Assembly: GCA_050733695.1 (NCBI GenBank)
Contig: JBOHTO010000122.1
Location: 1 to 16,714 of the forward strand
Direction: 5' to 3'
Length of the DNA stretch: 16,714 nucleotides
Origin: JBOHTO01 sp050733695
GTDB lineage: Bacteria > Gemmatimonadota > Gemmatimonadetes > Gemmatimonadales > Gemmatimonadaceae
Below, in pieces: positions 13,812 through 16,714 of the stretch (the first letter of the stretch is position 1; each line of letters starts with the position of its first letter). Both the position numbers and the translations under genes were made by a program. The notes below the pieces were generated by a model. It did no database searches. It was not told the DNA's origin and worked only from the letters and a program-made list of their open reading frames with translations.

Positions 13812-15503
13812 TCAGTTCCTCCCGCCCGTCGCGGGCGTCCGCGTCGCTCTGTCAATCGAGGCCGAGCTCTTCGGCCACAGCGTCACTGGCGCTCCCTGGT
13901 TACCGGTTCGGTCGACCGCCGAGATCGCGACTTCATCGGGTCGCAACGCTTCGCGGCCGGCAGCGAGGACGTGCGTGCGTTGCCACCCCGGAACGATCTC
14001 GGTGGACCACGATGCGCCCCCGCCCCCGCCCCCCCCCCCGCCCCGGCCCCCCAACTCATCAGCGCGTGCGGTGATCACCCAGAGCCAGACAGCTTCAGCA
14101 TCGCCCGGCAGCAGTTCGGCGATGAGGTCACCCGTTGCACTATCCGTGCGAAGCGCGGCGCGCGGCCGCGCGGGTGCGATCGAATCCAGCCACGGCGATG
14201 CCGGAACCAGCGCCTTGCGTGCGTACGGACCCGCAGCGAGCCGCGGCACGAGGTCGTCATGGCTGTTCATGAGGGCGCGGGCGCTGAAGTGCACGTTGCC
14301 CGAGGCGCCGTCCTGCAGCCGTGTTGCCCTGATCTGTTCGACGATCTCCTCGGCGCTCCACGTCGTGTCCGTCGTGAAACCGACACGGCTCGTGAAGTTG
14401 CCGGGCCAGATGTGGCGACCGTGCGGGTTCTGCGATACCCACCAGGCGAGCAGACTCGAATAGCTCCGCGCCGGCTGGTTCACGGTCCAGTATATCTGCG
14501 GCGTGAAGTAGTCCGCCCATCCGTTGAGCAGCCATTTGCGCGCGTCGGCGTACAGTTCCGTGTACGCGTCGAGTCCCTTCACTCCCTGAGGATTGCCCGG
14601 CCGCCAGATGCCGAAAGGACTGATGCCGAACTTCACGCGCGGCTTCTCGCCCTTGATCCTCTCGTACAGCGCGGCCACGAAGACATCGACGTTGCTCCGC
14701 CGCCAGTCGTTGCGTGAGAGCCGCCCGCCCGAGCGCACGTAACGATCCCACGAGGCGTCGTCCGGAAACGGAACCAGCCGGTTGGTAGAGTCGCGCTCCC
14801 TGTACGGATAGAAGTAGTCGTCCAGATGCACGCCGTCTATCTCGTAGCGGCGAACGACATCCATTATCACCCGGACGGCGTGTGCGCGCGCGTCGGGTTC
14901 GCCGGGGTCCAGCCAGAGATGCTGTCCATACCGGCGAACGAGATCACGGCGCGTGCGGCTGACATGGTTCGCCGCGATCGCCGAGCCGTTGGCGGCGGTG
15001 AGCGCGCGGAATGGGTTGAACCATGCGTGCAGCTCGAGTCCGCGTCGGTGTGCCTCGCGCACCGCGAACGCGAGCGGATCGTACAGCGGGTCCGGAGCGC
15101 GACCCATCTCCCCCGTGAGAACCGCGGACCACGGTTCGTACTCCGACTGGTAGAGTGCGTCGGCGGCGGGCCGCACCTGCAGGATCACCGCGTTGAGGTT
15201 GAGCGCCCGGGCCTGGTCGAGAATGGTGAGCAGCTCCCGCTGCTGTTCGGCGGAGGAGAGCCCGGGGCGCGAGGGCCAGTCGATGTTGCCGACGGTCGCG
15301 ACCCACACGCCGCGGAACTCGCGCGCGACGGCTGGCGGCATGGTCGCCGTGCGATCAACTGGCGCGGGTGTGGGCGCGGGTGCGACGAGGACGGGTGGAA
15401 CCGGTACGCCCGGGCGGGGGCGCGGCGCCGGCGGCGACACGCAACCCGACGCAAGCAGTGCGGGCAGTACGATCGTTGCCACGCGGCCGCGCACGGTCGT
15501 CAT
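13812..15503 (-). CDS. family 10 (GHL10) glycosyl-hydrolase-like lipoprotein
   Basis: Predicted 563-aa lipoprotein. ATG 15503 is chosen because it yields a clear type II signal, MTTVRGRVATIVLPALLASGC (Cys21), followed by a Pro/Ala-rich linker (22-58). The frame is open 80 codons further, but those codons are translated repeat (for example DSRFRGHDG). The catalytic region, about 60-420, is a TIM-barrel of the GHL10/DUF187 family: REFRGVWVATVGNIDWPS, LNLNAVILQVRPAADALYQS, GLELHAWFNPFRA, EIDGVHLDDYFYPY (222-235, acidic pair Asp228/Asp229), KFGISPFGIWRPG and DYFTPQIYWTV. Relatives act on peptidoglycan-type or other envelope glycans; substrate here unknown. The C-terminal beta-domain contains a poly-Gly stretch (485-496) encoded by a C-rich tract with an 11-base C run at 14029-14039. 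First gene of a tight operon with gdhA. Confidence 0.92.
   Translation of the reverse strand: MTTVRGRVATIVLPALLASGCVSPPAPRPRPGVPVPPVLVAPAPTPAPVDRTATMPPAVAREFRGVWVATVGNIDWPSRPGLSSAEQQRELLTILDQARALNLNAVILQVRPAADALYQSEYEPWSAVLTGEMGRAPDPLYDPLAFAVREAHRRGLELHAWFNPFRALTAANGSAIAANHVSRTRRDLVRRYGQHLWLDPGEPDARAHAVRVIMDVVRRYEIDGVHLDDYFYPYRERDSTNRLVPFPDDASWDRYVRSGGRLSRNDWRRSNVDVFVAALYERIKGEKPRVKFGISPFGIWRPGNPQGVKGLDAYTELYADARKWLLNGWADYFTPQIYWTVNQPARSYSSLLAWWVSQNPHGRHIWPGNFTSRVGFTTDTTWSAEEIVEQIRATRLQDGASGNVHFSARALMNSHDDLVPRLAAGPYARKALVPASPWLDSIAPARPRAALRTDSATGDLIAELLPGDAEAVWLWVITARADELGGRGGGGGGGGGASWSTEIVPGWQRTHVLAAGREALRPDEVAISAVDRTGNQGAPVTLWPKSSASIDRATRTPATGGRN
14017..14052. repeat. homopolymeric C-rich tract inside the GHL10 gene
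   Basis: On the + strand this stretch is almost only C, with runs of 5, 5, 11 (14029-14039), 4 and 6 C separated by single or double G. It encodes Gly485-Gly496. An 11-base run is prone to slippage in vivo and to sequencing error; a one-base change would shift the frame of the last 70 or so residues. Confidence 0.9.
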
Positions 15504-15605
15504 CCCAGACCGCCCCGCAGAAGTCGCCATTCCCAGGCCGCCGCACACAGCCATCATTCCAGGCCACCACGCACAGCCGTCATGCCCGCGGAAGCGGGAA
15601 TCCAT
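15498..15605 (+). repeat. degenerate palindromic repeat array overlapping the GHL10 start
   Basis: Three 26-27 bp decayed units, each beginning about CGTCATCCCAG or CCATTCCCAGG (from 15498, 15525 and 15551), are followed by one complete unit. The complete palindrome at 15582-15601 is ATGCCC, eight bases, GGGAAT. The architecture (degenerate units, then one intact palindrome at the 3' end) repeats that at 4437-4528. The array covers the presumed ribosome binding region and the start codon of the minus-strand GHL10 gene. Confidence 0.8.
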
Positions 15606-15702
15606 GTGTGACCGGCTGGAATCGCACCCCTGGTGCTCGACAAGTCTCTCATGAGATGGTCTCGATGGATGGGCCGACGCTGCCCGCGCAAGGTAATCAG
15701 AT

Positions 15703-15931
15703 GCCAGGGGATGCGACTTCACGCTGCAGGATCGCGAGCGCATGCTTCCCGTTTGCGATCGTGAACGAGAGCCTTGTCCGGCGCTATCTCGACAACGGTG
15801 GCGCGCTCGGCCGCCGCGTGCGCTTCGGCGTCGAGCATGGCGAAGCGCCCTGGATGACGATCGTGGGCGCCGTACCCGACCGCCACGAGGGAGAGGTCGA
15901 CAGCGAGGACCCGGATGCGGTGCACGTCGCG
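15703..15931 (+). pseudogene. fragment of a MacB/ADOP-type ABC permease, frameshifted
   Basis: Two adjacent frames together read as part of the periplasmic core domain of a MacB-like (acidobacterial duplicated orphan permease type) protein. From 15703 frame one gives ARGCDFTLQDRERMLPV; one extra T at about 15754 then moves to AIVNESLVRRYLDNGGALGR, RVRFG, PWMTIVGAVPDRHEGE and DPDAVHVA. The family pattern is RDFTxxDRxxxxxVAIVNExxARRY, GRRxRFG, PWxTIVGVVGDVRHxG. Without the extra T the frames join exactly at LPV-AIVNES. A stop (15694-15696) closes the frame on the 5' side and nothing recognisable follows 15931; full proteins are about 800 aa. A clear relic, between the GHL10 start and the carbonic anhydrase end. 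The rest of 15606-15965 holds nothing I recognise. Confidence 0.75.
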
Positions 15932-15965
15932 CGTCCTTCGCCTCGTGCTCGCTCTCTGGCTCGGC

Positions 15966-16592
15966 TTATTTCCCCACCGGCCCATCGAAGAACTCGACCA
16001 CACCCGTCTCCAGTGAATACTCGGCGCCGACGACGAGCAGCGTCTCATCCTGGATCAACTGTTCGACCAGACGGGAACCATGTCGCAGGTGATCCACGGA
16101 CGCCCGAATGTTGGCCCGAACCGCCTGCGTCATGAGTGCATCAGCGTCGTGCCTGAGTTCGGACGCGAGCAGTCCTTCCACGGCGGGTCGCACCCGGTCA
16201 ACGATCGCGCGAACGTTGTCGGACTGGTTGTCCCGCGGTCTCCGAAGCTCTTCGAGGGTAGCCGACACCGCTCCGCACTGCGAGTGGCCGAGGACCACAA
16301 CCAGCGGCGTGCGAAAGCGCGCGGCGGCGAACTCGACGCTGCCGATCTGGGAAGGGGCGACGATGTTGCCGGCAACACGAATGACAAACAGGTCGCCGAG
16401 CCCCTGATCGAACACTATCTCCGCCGGAACGCGTGAATCCGAGCATCCGAGGATGATCGCGAACGGCTGCTGTCTGGTGGCCAGGTCGGCACGGCGGGTG
16501 TGGCTCAGGTAGGCGTCGGTGCCGCGGACGTTCGACGCAAACCTGAGATTGCCCTCCCGCAGCCGTTCGAGTGCTTCAAGCCCCGAGATCAT
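15966..16592 (-). CDS. beta-class carbonic anhydrase
   Basis: Predicted 208-aa cytoplasmic zinc enzyme for reversible hydration of CO2 to bicarbonate. The zinc and catalytic residues of the beta class are all present: LGCSDSRVP (Cys50, Asp52, Arg54) and LGHSQCGAV (His103, Cys106). FVIRVAGNIV and IGSVEFAA are further family blocks. The N-terminus LEALERLREGNLRFAS fits the family, so ATG 16592 is credible even though no Shine-Dalgarno is seen. A perfect 16-bp tandem repeat begins only three bases upstream of the ATG and fills the whole promoter region. The gene's 3' neighbour is the permease relic on the other strand. Confidence 0.95.
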   Translation of the reverse strand: MISGLEALERLREGNLRFASNVRGTDAYLSHTRRADLATRQQPFAIILGCSDSRVPAEIVFDQGLGDLFVIRVAGNIVAPSQIGSVEFAAARFRTPLVVVLGHSQCGAVSATLEELRRPRDNQSDNVRAIVDRVRPAVEGLLASELRHDADALMTQAVRANIRASVDHLRHGSRLVEQLIQDETLLVVGAEYSLETGVVEFFDGPVGK

Positions 16593-16595
16593 TGG

Positions 16596-16714
16596 TTATC
16601 GGTCTTCGCTATTATCGGTCTTCGCTATTATCGGTCTTCGCTATTATCGGTCTTCGCTATTATCGGTCTTCGCTATTATCGGTCTTCGCTATTATCGGTC
16701 TTCGCTATTATCGG
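16596..16714. repeat. perfect 16-bp tandem repeat array, at least 7.4 copies
   Basis: Seven identical copies of TTATCGGTCTTCGCTA (16596-16611 through 16692-16707) plus seven bases of an eighth run to the window edge, so true length is unknown. The unit has no spacers, hence no CRISPR. On the minus strand each copy junction contains GATAAT, five of six matches to the -10 consensus, recurring every 16 bases toward the carbonic anhydrase start. Minus-strand units contain TAA and TAG, so the array is non-coding in that direction. Confidence 0.97.

Noticed and set aside
12204..14717. Very long + strand open frame opposite infA, gdhA and GHL10
   Set aside because: It spans three unmistakable minus-strand genes and the non-coding infA leader; the product is His/Arg-rich without motifs.
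16596..16714. CRISPR array or iteron-type replication origin
   Set aside because: No spacers between 16-bp units; no rep gene, DnaA-like boxes or AT-rich region seen nearby, and it lies directly before a metabolic gene.

Overview
The window is about two-thirds G+C and carries densely packed genes with many GTG and TTG starts. It encodes a CBM9-like/DUF5916 surface barrel protein, lipobox lipoproteins, a GHL10-type glycosyl hydrolase and a relic of a MacB/ADOP-type permease. That mixture suggests a soil- or water-type Gemmatimonadota bacterium, or less likely an Acidobacteriota relative. This is inference from protein families only; no rRNA or tRNA is present to settle it.

Layout. 1-208: short tandem palindromic repeats. 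209-1429 (-): an alpha/beta hydrolase-OsmC fusion. 1667-6496 (+): a three-gene co-directional cluster of secreted proteins: a DUF5916 outer-membrane-type protein, a BNR-propeller lipoprotein with a conserved-looking Cys cluster, and a TlpA/ResA-like thiol-disulfide lipoprotein whose start overlaps the stop before it. 6529-6921 (-): a small lipoprotein. 7077-7496 (+): an Hsp15-like S4 protein. 7550-8819 (-): a small helical protein translationally overlapped with a formimidoylglutamase (hutG). 9002-10608 (+): an APH-fold kinase coupled to a sensory-rhodopsin-transducer-family (ASRT) protein, with no rhodopsin in view. 10657-11814 (-): a SelD-associated type of FAD/NAD(P) oxidoreductase. 11830-11976 (-): a truncated hicB antitoxin tail. 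11984-12205 (-): infA, with a long leader containing a near-consensus promoter followed by an intrinsic-terminator-like hairpin. 12495-15503 (-): a GHL10 lipoprotein hydrolase and glutamate dehydrogenase in a tight operon. 15703-15931 (+): a frameshifted fragment of an ADOP/MacB-type permease. 15966-16592 (-): a beta-carbonic anhydrase whose upstream region is replaced by a perfect 16-bp tandem repeat running off the window.

Two repeat themes run through the window. The first is a palindrome of the form ATTCCC-N8-GGGAAT (dRS3-like geometry), found at 23-129, 4437-4528, 10618-10637 and 15498-15605. Three of the four loci lie just 3' of a gene, in the sense orientation of that gene. The second is the 16-bp tandem array at the right end. 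The most promising places to look for new biology are the kinase-ASRT pair, the CxCC propeller-TlpA pair, the infA leader and the carbonic anhydrase repeat array.
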